16,441 nt of DNA from an uncultured Elusimicrobiales bacterium (GTDB lineage: Bacteria > Elusimicrobiota > Elusimicrobia > Elusimicrobiales > Elusimicrobiaceae). The DNA lies in NCBI GenBank assembly GCA_905235355.1, contig CAJOLM010000033.1, positions 1-16,441 on the forward strand, given 5' to 3'. Of the stretch, positions 1 to 7,555 are shown in pieces. The notes beneath the pieces were generated by a model. That model was given only the letters and a program-made list of their open reading frames with translations, ran no database searches and was not told the origin of the DNA. How positions within the stretch are numbered: the first letter of the stretch is position 1; every line of letters begins with the position of its first letter. Position numbers and translations under genes: made by a program.

Positions 1-1
1 T

Positions 2-47
2 AAAGATATCAATAAGAACCATTCCCGAGTGTCTTTATCGGGAATCT
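2..47 (+). repeat. Palindromic element, copy 1, with coding-like flank
   Basis: The segment holds a perfect 8-bp inverted repeat, ATTCCCGA (21-28) and TCGGGAAT (38-45), around a 9-nt loop. The whole 46 nt matches the reverse complement of 16170-16215 with a single mismatch. In that second copy the segment is translated as part of a prepilin leader (reading KDINKN then the palindrome as HSRVSLSGI). Here the same frame (codons beginning at 2) is open and reads KDINKN-HSRVSLSGI as well, so an upstream start outside the window is possible. This frame continues to a TAG at 137-139 and does not join the prepilin frame. Confidence 0.85.
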
Positions 48-67
48 CGGCCTTATTTAAAATGAAA

Positions 68-114
68 GCGGATGAGACCCCCGATACCAACCCTCGGGGT
101 GGCAATATGTCCGC
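68..114 (+). repeat. Palindromic element directly before prepilin motif
   Basis: The inverted arms ACCCC(C)GA (77-84) and TCGGGGT (94-100) enclose a short loop. An outer pair, GCGGA (68-72) and TCCGC (110-114), extends the structure. The left flank, GGATGAGA before the CCCCGA arm, matches the left flank of the element at 16311-16354. The right arm runs straight into an ATG at 107, so its GGGGTGG sits where a ribosome binding site would lie. It is a member of the same dispersed family seen at the other end of the window. Confidence 0.75.
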
Positions 115-597
115 GCTTTTACGCTTATTGAACTATTAGTCGTGGTGCTTATTATCGGCATACTGGCCGCGATTGCGCTGCCGCAATACCAAAAAGCTGT
201 TTATAGAAGCCGCCTAAATACTGTCAAAAATTTAGTAATAAGTATTACCAACGCCCAAGAAGTGTATTATTTATCCAACAATTCCTATGCTATCTCATTA
301 GATCTACTGGATATTGATTTGCCCATAGAAGAAGAAGAAAAAAATGAATATGGCTGGTATGTATTGAAAGGAATAACATGCGGTATAGGTGCCCAGAGTA
401 CTTCCTGTAGTATACCCGGATTATTTTCTTTTCAAAAGTACTATATGCATACTAATGATCCGGGAACAGCCACTTGTTTAGCTAACACAGATAACGATGC
501 CGCCAACCAGGTATGTAAATCAGAAACACTAAGCAGTACCCCCAGGTGGACCGGAGATAGCATCGGCTACAGGTGGAACACATATAAATATCAATAA
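107..597 (+). pseudogene. Prepilin-like protein with broken leader (frameshift)
   Basis: The frame beginning AFTLIELLVVVLIIGILAAI (115 onward) is a type IV prepilin or pseudopilin: the peptidase site lies between Ala and Phe, with Glu at mature position 5 and a hydrophobic helix. The mature part would be 159 residues and ends with a Cys pair spaced C-x12-C, like the other two prepilins here. The start is the problem. In this frame a TGA lies at 73-75, and no ATG, GTG or TTG occurs before a GTG at 142, inside the helix. An ATG at 107, preceded by a GGGGTGG ribosome-binding-like stretch, is in another frame and stops at TAG 137-139. One extra base, for example one more C in the TCCGCG after that ATG, would give M-S-R-A followed by FTLIELL, a normal short leader. 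So this is either a recent pseudogene made by repeat insertion and an indel, or a sequencing error. A start upstream of the window cannot rescue it without a frameshift. Confidence 0.65.
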
Positions 598-598
598 A

Positions 599-634
599 AA
601 ACTGACAGCATGAAAAAACTCATACTGCCAGTTT
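599..634 (-). terminator. Hairpin terminator ending the minus-strand gene run
   Basis: Arms 599-612 and 621-634 pair over 14 positions with two mismatches around an 8-nt loop. Read on the minus strand, the hairpin is followed at once by a run of five T residues, so it fits an intrinsic terminator downstream of rlmI. On the plus strand the downstream T-run is poor, so it probably acts less well for the prepilin that ends at 597. Confidence 0.7.
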
Positions 635-650
635 ACATAATATCGGTTGT

Positions 651-1823
651 TTAACGCACTTGCACGAGGGCAAAATGCAGATAATCCGTCTCCGGCATAC
701 CAATCAAGACCGGGTGGTCCTTGGCTTGCCCGCGCAACTCCACCAGCACCGCGCGCTTGCCGGATTTGCTCACACCCTGGCGAATAACATCCACAAACAG
801 TTCGCGCGAAATGTGATGCGAACAAGTGGAAAAGGCCAGGTAGCCGTTTTTCTCAAGCCCTTCCAAAGCCATTTTGACCAGTTTGACATACAAGCCCACG
901 GCCTGCGGTAAATTTTTGCGGCTTTTGGCAAAGGCCGGCGGATCTAATAGCACCATATCCGGTTGGTCGGGCAGCTCTTTTTTCTTCATGGCGGAAAGCA
1001 CACGCTCGGCATCATCTCTATGATACACGGCAATGTCTTTTACCCCGTTTAACTCGGCATTTTTATTGGCCATTTCCACCGCTGCAGCAGAGGAGTCCAC
1101 CCCCCACACTTGCGCCGCGCCATTAAGCGCCGCGTAAATGCCAAAAGACCCAATGTAGGAATATAAATCCACCACTAGTTTATCTTTAAAGTACGGCTTT
1201 AAAAATGCGCGGTTTTCGCGCTGGTCATAATAATAACCGGTTTTTTGCCCGACGCGCAAAGGCACTTCAAACTTGGCACCGTTTTCTTCAATGACCACCG
1301 TGTCCGGCACTTCGCCGACGATATCAGGTGTATTGCCTAACCCTTCCAACCCGCGGAACGCACTGTCTGCGCGGTACAAAATGCCTTTGGGTTTAAAAAT
1401 CTTTTTAAGCGCGGCAGTAATTGCATCCTTTTGCTTTTCCATACCCGCGGTCAAAATTTCCGCTACTAGTACATCCCCAAAGCGGTCCACAATCAGCCCG
1501 GGCATATGGTCGCTTTCGCCATAACACATACGGCCATATTTGCGCACGCCGATTTCCTTGCGATAATCATACGCCAGGTCTAAATTTTGAAAGATAAAAT
1601 CTTCGGGCAGCTCTTCCGGCCCTTTTTGAATAAGGCGCACGGCAATCAAGCTATGCGGATTAAAAAACCCGGTACCCACGCAATTGCCGTCGCTATCCAG
1701 CACGCGCACAATCGTACCTGGCTCAATAGAGGTATCCAGCCCGGCAATTTCATTAGAGAAAATCCAATAGTGCCCTGCCGCAATACGGCGCTGCTCTTTG
1801 GGTTTTAGCTTAATTTCCGTCAT
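651..1823 (-). CDS. rlmI: RlmI-type 23S rRNA m5C methyltransferase
   Basis: This 390-residue protein fits the RlmI/YccW family of SAM-dependent methyltransferases, which in E. coli makes 5-methylcytosine at C1962 of 23S rRNA. The N-terminal ~70 residues look like the PUA RNA-binding domain (KPKEQRRIAAGHYWIFSNEI). The family signature GQKTGYYYDQRENR precedes the SAM site DLYSYIGSFG (about 219-228). Motif IV is LDPPAF (293-298), and motif VI, FSTCSH, carries the likely catalytic Cys334. It is the last gene of the minus-strand run. Its start is 1 nt beyond the pyrE stop, and an AAGGA lies 8 nt upstream, inside the end of pyrE, so translation is probably coupled. The exact target base is inferred from the family. 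Confidence 0.88.
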   Translation of the reverse strand: MTEIKLKPKEQRRIAAGHYWIFSNEIAGLDTSIEPGTIVRVLDSDGNCVGTGFFNPHSLIAVRLIQKGPEELPEDFIFQNLDLAYDYRKEIGVRKYGRMCYGESDHMPGLIVDRFGDVLVAEILTAGMEKQKDAITAALKKIFKPKGILYRADSAFRGLEGLGNTPDIVGEVPDTVVIEENGAKFEVPLRVGQKTGYYYDQRENRAFLKPYFKDKLVVDLYSYIGSFGIYAALNGAAQVWGVDSSAAAVEMANKNAELNGVKDIAVYHRDDAERVLSAMKKKELPDQPDMVLLDPPAFAKSRKNLPQAVGLYVKLVKMALEGLEKNGYLAFSTCSHHISRELFVDVIRQGVSKSGKRAVLVELRGQAKDHPVLIGMPETDYLHFALVQVR

Positions 1824-1824
1824 A

Positions 1825-2409
1825 TTAAGCGTCCTTGCTTAAACTGTCAATTTCCTGCACCGGCACTTTAGAAGCACACAGCGGGCACTCTTTAGCCGTG
1901 AAGGTTTGTATCGGGTAAGACAGCAACGCACGCAGCGGAATTTCTAACGGCAAAATACCCATAGAGCGGTCCACCAGCACCGTAATGCCCAGCACCTTAC
2001 CGCCGGCTTTTTGCACCAACTCTTGCGCTTTAAGCACCTTGCGTCCGCCCACGGTTACGTCATCTACCAAAAGGACTGTCTCGCCGGGTTTGATAGAAAA
2101 ATTGTGTTTGAGTATCATGTTGCCCGCCTCATCTTTGGAAGCAAAAATGGCCCGTGCGCCGCGCACCCGCGCCACCTCTTGCGCCAGCACAGAGTTAGAC
2201 GGCGTAAGCGCCATTACCACATCCGCATGGGCCGGGAATTTTTCGCTCATGGCCTGCGCGATTTTTTGCGCTAAATTGGGGTGTTGCATCAGCAAAGACG
2301 TTTGAATATACGTCTGACTGTGAAAGCCGGACGGCATCACAAAGTGGCCTTCCACAATGGCTCCATGTTCTTGCAATAATGACAATAGGTCTAAGTTATT
2401 TCTTGGCAT
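1825..2409 (-). CDS. pyrE: Orotate phosphoribosyltransferase
   Basis: The 194-residue protein resembles the PyrE group that joins orotate and PRPP to give orotidine 5'-monophosphate in pyrimidine synthesis. Matching features are GHFVMPSGFHSQTYIQ near the N terminus, the ASKDEAGNMILKHNFSIKPGE segment that holds the flexible catalytic loop, and the PRPP-binding region TVLLVDDVTVGGR (111-123). That PRPP loop appears one residue shorter than the usual (E/D)DVVTTGG form. The C terminus carries a CPLC motif (175-178), as in several bacterial and archaeal PyrE proteins. An AGGAG 6 nt before the ATG supports the start. The gene overlaps the end of the AsmA-like gene by 14 nt, and rlmI follows after 1 nt. 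Another phosphoribosyltransferase specificity is possible but less likely. Confidence 0.85.
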   Translation of the reverse strand: MPRNNLDLLSLLQEHGAIVEGHFVMPSGFHSQTYIQTSLLMQHPNLAQKIAQAMSEKFPAHADVVMALTPSNSVLAQEVARVRGARAIFASKDEAGNMILKHNFSIKPGETVLLVDDVTVGGRKVLKAQELVQKAGGKVLGITVLVDRSMGILPLEIPLRALLSYPIQTFTAKECPLCASKVPVQEIDSLSKDA

Positions 2410-4720
2410 TGAATTCTCCTTTTACAAAATCCCGGCTTTTTGTGAAATCCGTCCGCAAGCCGCGTTTGCGTGCGGCGTCAATTTGCTCATTGGTTTTTTT
2501 CGCACGCAGCATTTCTAACTTCGGTTTTAACATAGAAGATGATACTTTAAACGCCAGCGCCGGGTTGCCGTTTTCGTCGGTTAAGTTTTCGGCTAAAATG
2601 CCGCGGTGCGAGGACGGAGTAATCATCGTCCAAATCACTAACTCAAATGTTTCACGCACCCAATCGGTCCACCCTGACACAGCAGCTGAAATGACCGGGC
2701 CTTGCGTAAAAGCATTGTTTATAATCATTGTACCCTTTTTAAAGTCCACTGAGGCAGCCATTTCATTAAAAGCCACATCTTTTAATACTTCCCCCACTTT
2801 AAAACTTCCGCTGCTTTCCATGCGGTGCAGCATAATAAACGGCGTATAGGTTACGTTAAGCGCTTGCTGTTCCTCGGCCACTTTTTCCATTTGATGGATA
2901 ATGCCGTTCTCCAGCTTCATGTCCAGCGTGCCGTCTAATTTGGACGCGCCCGGCAACATCCCTCTAAAATTAAACTCCGCATTAAACTGCTTGCCGGACA
3001 GTACCGCACTGGAAAAGGTATCCGCATATAAAGTACCCGCAAAATTGGGCATAAATTCGGGCAATCTGTCGCGGAAGTTGCGCATCCAGGCCAGGTCCCC
3101 TGTCTGGCGGGGCGTGGGTTTCCCTGGTTTGGTAGAAATAGCAGAAATCACATCTACAAAGTCTGACACTACCCCGATAAATGCCATGGGATCAAAATCC
3201 TTTAAATAAATATTGGTGCTAATGCGGCGGCGGTTACTTTTAATATTATCAATGGACAAACGCAATTTAAGCGGCACTTCATTAAGCAGTGCAGAGCCAA
3301 TATAGGCATATACATTCCCGCCGCGATAAGACCCTGTCATATTAAACTTATCAAATACGGTGTTTGCCACTTGAATGTGTCCTTCCGTGGTTTTGGCATA
3401 TAAATCGGAAAAATCTTTTTTGGCTATAAATTCCCCGCTGACACCCTGTGTTTCAAATCCCCAAAAGGAACCGCCCACCTGCTGGGCACCCAAGGTTACT
3501 TGCGGCAATTGATACTTGCCGTCTTGATGTAACACAGACGCCGACAAGGACCCTTTCCCTGTCAGTTTAAAACGCGCCAGTGCAGGCCACAATTTGCTTA
3601 ATTGCGCCAGGTCCGCCCAGCCGGTTTTTACCGCCAAATCAGCCGTAAAAGGGGTTACTCCAAAATCAGCCTGACCACTCAAAGTTGTACTAGTCAATTT
3701 GTTTTTGATAATGGCTTCCATTATAGACAGATGTGTGAAACTCCCGTCTAAACCACCTTTCAAGGTAATGGTGGATGCCGGCACACTAAAGGCGGGTAAT
3801 TTTTCAGAAAACACAGATAAATTTTGCTGGTCAAAAGCGGGGACTTCTACTTTGGCAGTAAAGGAAGGATTGCGCAAATTATCCAAATCTGCTGTGATTT
3901 GCACCGGCTTTTGGAACACCGCCACCTGCACTTTAAAATCACGCAAGGCAAATTTTTCCCAATCAAAATTTGCAAAGTCCACTTGCCCGTCCCCGTTAAT
4001 TTCTACGTCGGAAATACCGTCGCCCCAACGATTACGCAAAATCGTTTCCATAGTAAAGTGCGAGGGCTCGTCAAAATGCAAATTATTAAAATGCATATTC
4101 AGCCCGTACACCGCATGCCCCACGCCGCTTTCTAAATCCAAGTAGCTAACTACCCCGTCCGCAATCGTCCAGTCGTCAATGTGGATAGTAATATTCTCCC
4201 CTGTAGATTTGCTCACATACGTTCCATGTGAACTAGAAGCACGTACAGGCGGCACATTATAGACGCCTTCTTCAGCCCGTACAATATCTATACGCGGATG
4301 GTTTAACGTAACCTCATCTATAATAAGTTGACGATCCAGTAATGGTAATAGCTGATAGCGGATGATAACAGAATCGGTCGACAGGAACGGCGCCCCCGGA
4401 TGCACTTCATTATCTAGCACCGCAAACCCTTTCAGCTCCACCATATTCACAAATTTTAAATTTAAAGAAGAAATAACAACCGGACGGTCAAAAAGCTGCT
4501 GCAAACGTTGCGCCAATGTTTCGCTAATTTGCTGAGCATTCATAATTCTAATGCAAACCAACCATGCTCCTAATCCTAGCAGCATAAGCAGCATAATAGT
4601 AAAAAGTATGGTGCGCAATAAAAGGCCCAGCAGCTTCCCTGCGGCTTTGCGTTTAGAAAATTTCTTTTTAGACGCAGCCGACGCAACCTGAGAATTTTTT
4701 TGCTGTGTGTCCTGGCTCAT
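2396..4720 (-). CDS. AsmA-like envelope protein
   Basis: This is a 774-residue protein with a basic, Lys-rich cytoplasmic N terminus (about 1-30), one hydrophobic segment (about residues 30-55, LLLRTILFTIMLLMLLGLGAWL) and a long periplasmic-type body rich in beta-strand patterns. The body shows the AsmA/TamB arrangement: an N-terminal piece (FDRPVVISSLNLKF, LNHPRIDIVR) and a C-terminal AsmA-like part (LDGTLDMKLENGIIHQMEKV, ISAAVSGWTDW). Such proteins act in the inner membrane and periplasm and are linked to phospholipid transport or outer-membrane upkeep; the exact role here is unknown. I chose the ATG at 4720 because it overlaps the previous stop as ATGA and follows a GGTGGA-type site. Upstream in-frame ATGs at 4735 and 4777 would overlap the protease gene much further. 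The gene lies between a membrane protease and pyrE. Confidence 0.8.
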   Translation of the reverse strand: MSQDTQQKNSQVASAASKKKFSKRKAAGKLLGLLLRTILFTIMLLMLLGLGAWLVCIRIMNAQQISETLAQRLQQLFDRPVVISSLNLKFVNMVELKGFAVLDNEVHPGAPFLSTDSVIIRYQLLPLLDRQLIIDEVTLNHPRIDIVRAEEGVYNVPPVRASSSHGTYVSKSTGENITIHIDDWTIADGVVSYLDLESGVGHAVYGLNMHFNNLHFDEPSHFTMETILRNRWGDGISDVEINGDGQVDFANFDWEKFALRDFKVQVAVFQKPVQITADLDNLRNPSFTAKVEVPAFDQQNLSVFSEKLPAFSVPASTITLKGGLDGSFTHLSIMEAIIKNKLTSTTLSGQADFGVTPFTADLAVKTGWADLAQLSKLWPALARFKLTGKGSLSASVLHQDGKYQLPQVTLGAQQVGGSFWGFETQGVSGEFIAKKDFSDLYAKTTEGHIQVANTVFDKFNMTGSYRGGNVYAYIGSALLNEVPLKLRLSIDNIKSNRRRISTNIYLKDFDPMAFIGVVSDFVDVISAISTKPGKPTPRQTGDLAWMRNFRDRLPEFMPNFAGTLYADTFSSAVLSGKQFNAEFNFRGMLPGASKLDGTLDMKLENGIIHQMEKVAEEQQALNVTYTPFIMLHRMESSGSFKVGEVLKDVAFNEMAASVDFKKGTMIINNAFTQGPVISAAVSGWTDWVRETFELVIWTMITPSSHRGILAENLTDENGNPALAFKVSSSMLKPKLEMLRAKKTNEQIDAARKRGLRTDFTKSRDFVKGEFNAKK

Positions 4721-5412
4721 GATTTTGTCCACCATTGCTGTATCCAGTCTACGCCGTAACTGATAACAAATCCCCACGCATGATAACTATTTATCAGCAC
4801 GTTTTTACCGGCGGTTAGTAACAGTACCTGATCTGGAAACAGCCATTTGAGTACCAATAACAACCAAAAAGCATTACATAAAATAATAACAACACCCGAA
4901 AAAATGCGCCCGCCGGCTGCCTGCAAATCCGGCTGGTCCGTTTCACATAGCGTTTGAAAGGTTTGCACAAAATGAAATGCCATAAAAAATCCAATCGCAA
5001 ATACGAAGGCCGGACGATATGGTTTTACATCCGTAAAGAAATCCAATCCCACATATACAAGCCCGGTTGCCAGGGCATAAAACGGAATGATGTACGGAGC
5101 CAGTGCCACAAAAGCGTTCACGCGGTCCATTTTTACATTTCCGTTATCCTCATTGACCGTCATAGAGTGTACCCGAAAGCCGCACATCATAGCCGCTATA
5201 GCATGCGTTACTTCGTGCCCCCACACGTACAGACGCCCAAATCTATATCCGCCAAAATGTATTACGCAATACAATGCAGATCCTGCTAACAATCCAACCG
5301 CTACTTGGAAATCTCTTAATATATGTAAAAATACACTAATCGTCTCCCACGCGGCAAAAAGAACCACGGGAAACAACAAAACCGCAATCAATAATTTAAA
5401 TGTATTTTTCAT
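4717..5412 (-). CDS. M50-like membrane zinc metalloprotease
   Basis: The 231-residue protein has about five hydrophobic segments and a zinc-binding HEVTH (His66, Glu67, His70) at a membrane segment, followed by AAMMCGFRVHSMTV. That pattern is close to the M50B-like group, which usually reads HELxHALAALLxGGRV. A later acidic stretch, ETDQPDL (157-163) near a transmembrane segment, may supply the third metal ligand, but the usual LDG or DPxxG motif is not plain. Family members cut proteins within or near the membrane; the substrate here is unknown. The chosen ATG overlaps the stop of the upstream ligase gene by one base (TAATG), which points to coupled translation. Its own stop overlaps the AsmA-like start by 4 nt. 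The tight pairing suggests a shared envelope role, but that is inference. Confidence 0.7.
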   Translation of the reverse strand: MKNTFKLLIAVLLFPVVLFAAWETISVFLHILRDFQVAVGLLAGSALYCVIHFGGYRFGRLYVWGHEVTHAIAAMMCGFRVHSMTVNEDNGNVKMDRVNAFVALAPYIIPFYALATGLVYVGLDFFTDVKPYRPAFVFAIGFFMAFHFVQTFQTLCETDQPDLQAAGGRIFSGVVIILCNAFWLLLVLKWLFPDQVLLLTAGKNVLINSYHAWGFVISYGVDWIQQWWTKS

Positions 5413-6101
5413 TATAATTTCTCTGTCCAAGCTGCTTGTGTATATTGCGTAACCGCTAATTGACGCGCGTGAGTCAGTACATCTGCCGGCACATTTTCCA
5501 TCTCCAGCGTTTGGCCCCACCAATGCTGCACTCCGAGGGTAATAGCCTGCCGAAATAGCGGGTTTTGCCGTGCGTGGGGGCATTGCAAAGACCCTTGATA
5601 TAAAATCATTTCTCCAAAGCGCCGTATCGCACCGCCTAATACTTTGTGCCCACCAGACAATAAATCATCTTGCACCGGATTAGCAAAGCAGCCGCTGGCT
5701 TGTCCGTTTTGCTGCGGGGCATATTGCGCAGCTGCCACCGCCCCTTGGCGCGAACTCACTAAAGCTCCCGATGCAGCCAACGCCTGTTCTAGTGCGCTAT
5801 GCAGCTGCCTATAAATTTCTTTAGGGCTTAAGCGGCTTTGGAAAATTAAACTGAAGGTTAAATCTTCCCCGTGAAATACAAGCCCGCCCCCCGTCGGACG
5901 GCGGCATAAAGGCCCTTGTTCCGCGCGCGTTTGCTGACGCACAAAATGATAAAACTGCGAATAGCCAAAAGTTACGGCAGGACCCGCCGTCCACTCATAA
6001 AAACGCAACAGCGGCACACTCCCGCCCGATTGCGCTAGTGTCTCATCTAGTGCCATGTGTTCAAATACAGTCAGCGGCGGGGTCTGCAATAGTTGCGCCA
6101 T
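5412..6101 (-). CDS. LipM/LplA-family lipoyl or octanoyl transferase
   Basis: The 229-residue protein belongs to the biotin/lipoate A/B protein ligase family. It has RRPTGGGLVFHGEDLTFSLI (67-86), the hallmark substrate pocket, and GCF (Cys138) followed by GGHKVLGGAIRR with a Lys at about 153. The Cys-Phe placement and the later LYQGSL resemble octanoyltransferase LipM (usual QHGS) more than the longer LplA, and no C-terminal LplA accessory domain is present. In either case the substrate is octanoate or lipoate placed on a Lys of a carrier protein. The gene starts 1 nt after the gcvPB stop, so its natural target is very likely GcvH, encoded upstream in the same run. No strong ribosome binding site was seen, so expression is probably coupled to gcvPB. 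LipM, LipL or LplA activity cannot be told apart from sequence alone. Confidence 0.8.
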   Translation of the reverse strand: MAQLLQTPPLTVFEHMALDETLAQSGGSVPLLRFYEWTAGPAVTFGYSQFYHFVRQQTRAEQGPLCRRPTGGGLVFHGEDLTFSLIFQSRLSPKEIYRQLHSALEQALAASGALVSSRQGAVAAAQYAPQQNGQASGCFANPVQDDLLSGGHKVLGGAIRRFGEMILYQGSLQCPHARQNPLFRQAITLGVQHWWGQTLEMENVPADVLTHARQLAVTQYTQAAWTEKL

Positions 6102-6102
6102 A

Positions 6103-7554
6103 TTACCAGTGCAAATTCGGCTCGCGCGCAGCACCGACTTCATCAATGCGCTGCACAGGTTGATTGTGCGGTGCGCCTTTGACAAGCTCCGGCGTATGTT
6201 GCGCTTCTTCAAAGATCTTTTGTAAAGCCGTGGCAAAAGCTTCCAGCATATCCCGGCTTTCGGTTTCCGTCGGCTCAATCATCAGTGCTTCCGGCACAAT
6301 GAGCGGGAAATAAATCGTCGGTGCATAAAAGCCGTAATCTAGCAGCCGCTTGGCTACGTCAGAAGTATGCACGCCGTTCATTTTATCTTTTTGAATGGTT
6401 AGCACACACTCGTGCATACACGGTGCGTCAAAAAATGCCGGGAACGCCTCTTTAAGCAGCACCCGCATATAATTGGCACTAAGTACCGCATCTTGTGAAA
6501 TAGTTTTCAGCGTATTTCCGTCAAATTGGCGCATATACGCATACGCACGGATACAGACGGAAATATTGCCATAAAACGCTTTCATCTTGCCTAAACTTCT
6601 GGGCATTTTGCCTTGCAAAGTATAAGTGCCTTTGGCGGTTTTTTCTACGATCGGTTTGGGTAAAAACGGTGCCACTTCTGCACTAGCTCCCACCGGACCG
6701 GACCCCGGCCCGCCGCCGCCGTGCGGAGCAGCAAACGTCTTATGCAAATTCAGGTGCATAATGTCTACGCCAAAATCAGCCGGCTTGGCTGACCCGATTA
6801 ACGCATTGAAATTCGCCCCGTCCATATATAAGAGCGCACCCACAGCGTGTACTTTATCAGCAATTTGGCGGATATCTTTTTCAAAAAGTCCAACCGTATT
6901 AGGCACGGTTAACATCACAACTGCCGTGCGCTCTGAAAGTGCATTTTGTAGTGCCTGCAAATCCACGCGCCCGTCGGGACCGGACTTAATGTTAATTACA
7001 TTATAGCCCGCCATGTGTGACGTGGCCGGATTGGTACCGTGCGCCGTATCGGGCACGATTACTTCGGTGCGGTTTTTGTCTTTCTTGGCGGCAAAATACG
7101 CGCGCGCCGTCAAAATTCCGGTCAGCTCGCCATGCGCCCCCGCAGCCGGTTGCAACGTAAAGGCAGCCAGCCCCGTAATTTCTTTTAAAAATTCTTGCAG
7201 CTGATACATCAGCTCCAGTGTACCCTGTACGCTTTCTTCCGGCGCAAACGGATGCACATTAGCAAAACCGTCCAGCGCGCTCAAGGCGTCGTAGGCCTTG
7301 GGATTGTATTTCATGGTGCAAGAACCCAGCGGATAAAAATGGCTGTCCAAAGAATAATTTTGCCGCGACAAATTGGTAAAGTGCCGCACGGTATCTTGCT
7401 CGGTAAGTTCCGGCAAGCGGTCGGTCGTCTTACGCAAGTATTTTGCGGGCACATATTTTTCCGGCTTAAATTGCGGCTTTTCAAAGCGCACTGCACGGCG
7501 GCCCGGGTGGGATTTTTCAATGCTCAGTTGACTACTCTGTAAAATTTCGCTCAT
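6103..7554 (-). CDS. gcvPB: Glycine dehydrogenase (decarboxylating) subunit 2
   Basis: The 483-residue protein is the C-terminal half of the split P protein of the glycine cleavage system. With subunit 1 it binds pyridoxal phosphate, decarboxylates glycine and passes the aminomethyl group to the lipoyl arm of GcvH. The PLP site is HLNLHKTFAAPHGGGGPGSG, with Lys272 as the Schiff-base residue. SHFYPLGSCTMKYNP (71-85) and the DTAHGTNPATSHMAGY stretch (from about 169) are also typical. The length matches known GcvPB proteins. It begins 1 nt after the gcvPA stop, and a GAGGGG lies before the ATG. The two subunits are separate genes, as in many bacteria outside the Proteobacteria. Confidence 0.95.
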   Translation of the reverse strand: MSEILQSSQLSIEKSHPGRRAVRFEKPQFKPEKYVPAKYLRKTTDRLPELTEQDTVRHFTNLSRQNYSLDSHFYPLGSCTMKYNPKAYDALSALDGFANVHPFAPEESVQGTLELMYQLQEFLKEITGLAAFTLQPAAGAHGELTGILTARAYFAAKKDKNRTEVIVPDTAHGTNPATSHMAGYNVINIKSGPDGRVDLQALQNALSERTAVVMLTVPNTVGLFEKDIRQIADKVHAVGALLYMDGANFNALIGSAKPADFGVDIMHLNLHKTFAAPHGGGGPGSGPVGASAEVAPFLPKPIVEKTAKGTYTLQGKMPRSLGKMKAFYGNISVCIRAYAYMRQFDGNTLKTISQDAVLSANYMRVLLKEAFPAFFDAPCMHECVLTIQKDKMNGVHTSDVAKRLLDYGFYAPTIYFPLIVPEALMIEPTETESRDMLEAFATALQKIFEEAQHTPELVKGAPHNQPVQRIDEVGAAREPNLHW

Positions 7555-7555
7555 T

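Noticed and set aside
107..125. Programmed -1 frameshift joining ATG 107 to the prepilin frame
   Set aside because: The sequence GCGCTTTTACG is not an X-XXY-YYZ slippery site and no convincing downstream stimulatory structure was seen. An indel or read error is simpler.
4721..4777. Upstream starts of the AsmA-like gene at 4777 or 4735
   Set aside because: They overlap the protease gene more deeply, while the ATG at 4720 forms an ATGA stop-start overlap preceded by a GGTGGA site.
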